Positions 5,901-5,918 of a stretch of 5,918 nt of DNA are shown piece after piece. Below the pieces are notes generated by a model. It did no database searches. It was not told the DNA's origin and saw only the letters and a list, made by a program, of their open reading frames with translations. The number at the start of each line of letters is the position of its first letter. Position 1 is the first letter of the stretch. The stretch covers positions 1-5,918 of the forward strand of contig CALKWH010000425.1 of NCBI GenBank assembly GCA_938004375.1, read 5' to 3'. Position numbers and translations under genes: made by a program. Origin of the DNA: an uncultured Pseudomonadota bacterium. GTDB lineage: Bacteria; Myxococcota_A; Polyangia; HGW-17.

Positions 5901-5918
5901 AGATCGGAAGAGCACACG
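5901..5918 (-). other. Illumina TruSeq adapter at right end (not genomic)
   Basis: Bases 5901-5918, AGATCGGAAGAGCACACG, are the start of the TruSeq adapter that follows the insert on the index side. They interrupt the aminotransferase gene. Read on the minus strand they encode the adapter peptide MCSSDL (with GTG as start), a known sign of adapter contamination in predicted proteins. Confidence 0.98.

Noticed and set aside
5570..5917. A minus-strand reading frame of about 115 codons beginning MCSSDL
   Set aside because: Its first residues are translated adapter, and the rest is an alternative frame of the aminotransferase gene with Arg-rich, non-natural composition.

Overview
This is a GC-rich (roughly two thirds G+C by eye), densely coding bacterial fragment. 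Both ends are library adapter rather than genome. Bases 1-46 match the Illumina P5/TruSeq adapter and bases 5901-5918 match the start of the opposite-side TruSeq adapter, so the biological insert is 47-5900. An insert of about 5.85 kb with intact adapter on both ends looks like one individually reconstructed long fragment, for example a synthetic long read from a metagenome. The strong G/C third-position preference, two lipobox proteins of uncharacterised type and the unusual first protein suggest a deltaproteobacterial-type lineage such as Myxococcota or a neighbouring soil phylum. That assignment is from memory of similar proteins and is tentative.

Layout: the plus strand (49-1987) carries the 3' part of a gene for an unknown protein with a long Pro/Ala-rich linker. 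It overlaps by 17 nt an RluA/RluD-family pseudouridine synthase gene. The minus strand (5900-1997) carries five tightly packed genes, read in this order: a 5'-truncated class I/II PLP aminotransferase, pyrE (orotate phosphoribosyltransferase), an unknown lipoprotein, a second lipoprotein with a DUF4097-like beta-repeat pattern, and an alpha/beta hydrolase. Spacings along that run are 21 nt, a 4-nt ATGA overlap, 13 nt and 2 nt, so one transcript is likely. The two runs converge with only 9 nt between stop codons.

How the genes may work together: the aminotransferase and PyrE fit amino-acid (possibly aspartate) and pyrimidine supply. The two lipoproteins point to the cell envelope, and the hydrolase has a complete Ser-Asp-His triad but no assignable substrate. 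I see no mobile element, CRISPR array, tRNA, rRNA, phage gene or recognisable defence system. There is no gene-free stretch longer than about 50 nt outside the adapters. Most of the window is ordinary housekeeping. The points worth a second look are the adapter ends, an Asp-to-Cys change in a conserved PyrE motif, the family of the first protein, and the linkage of pyrE to the lipoprotein/hydrolase genes.
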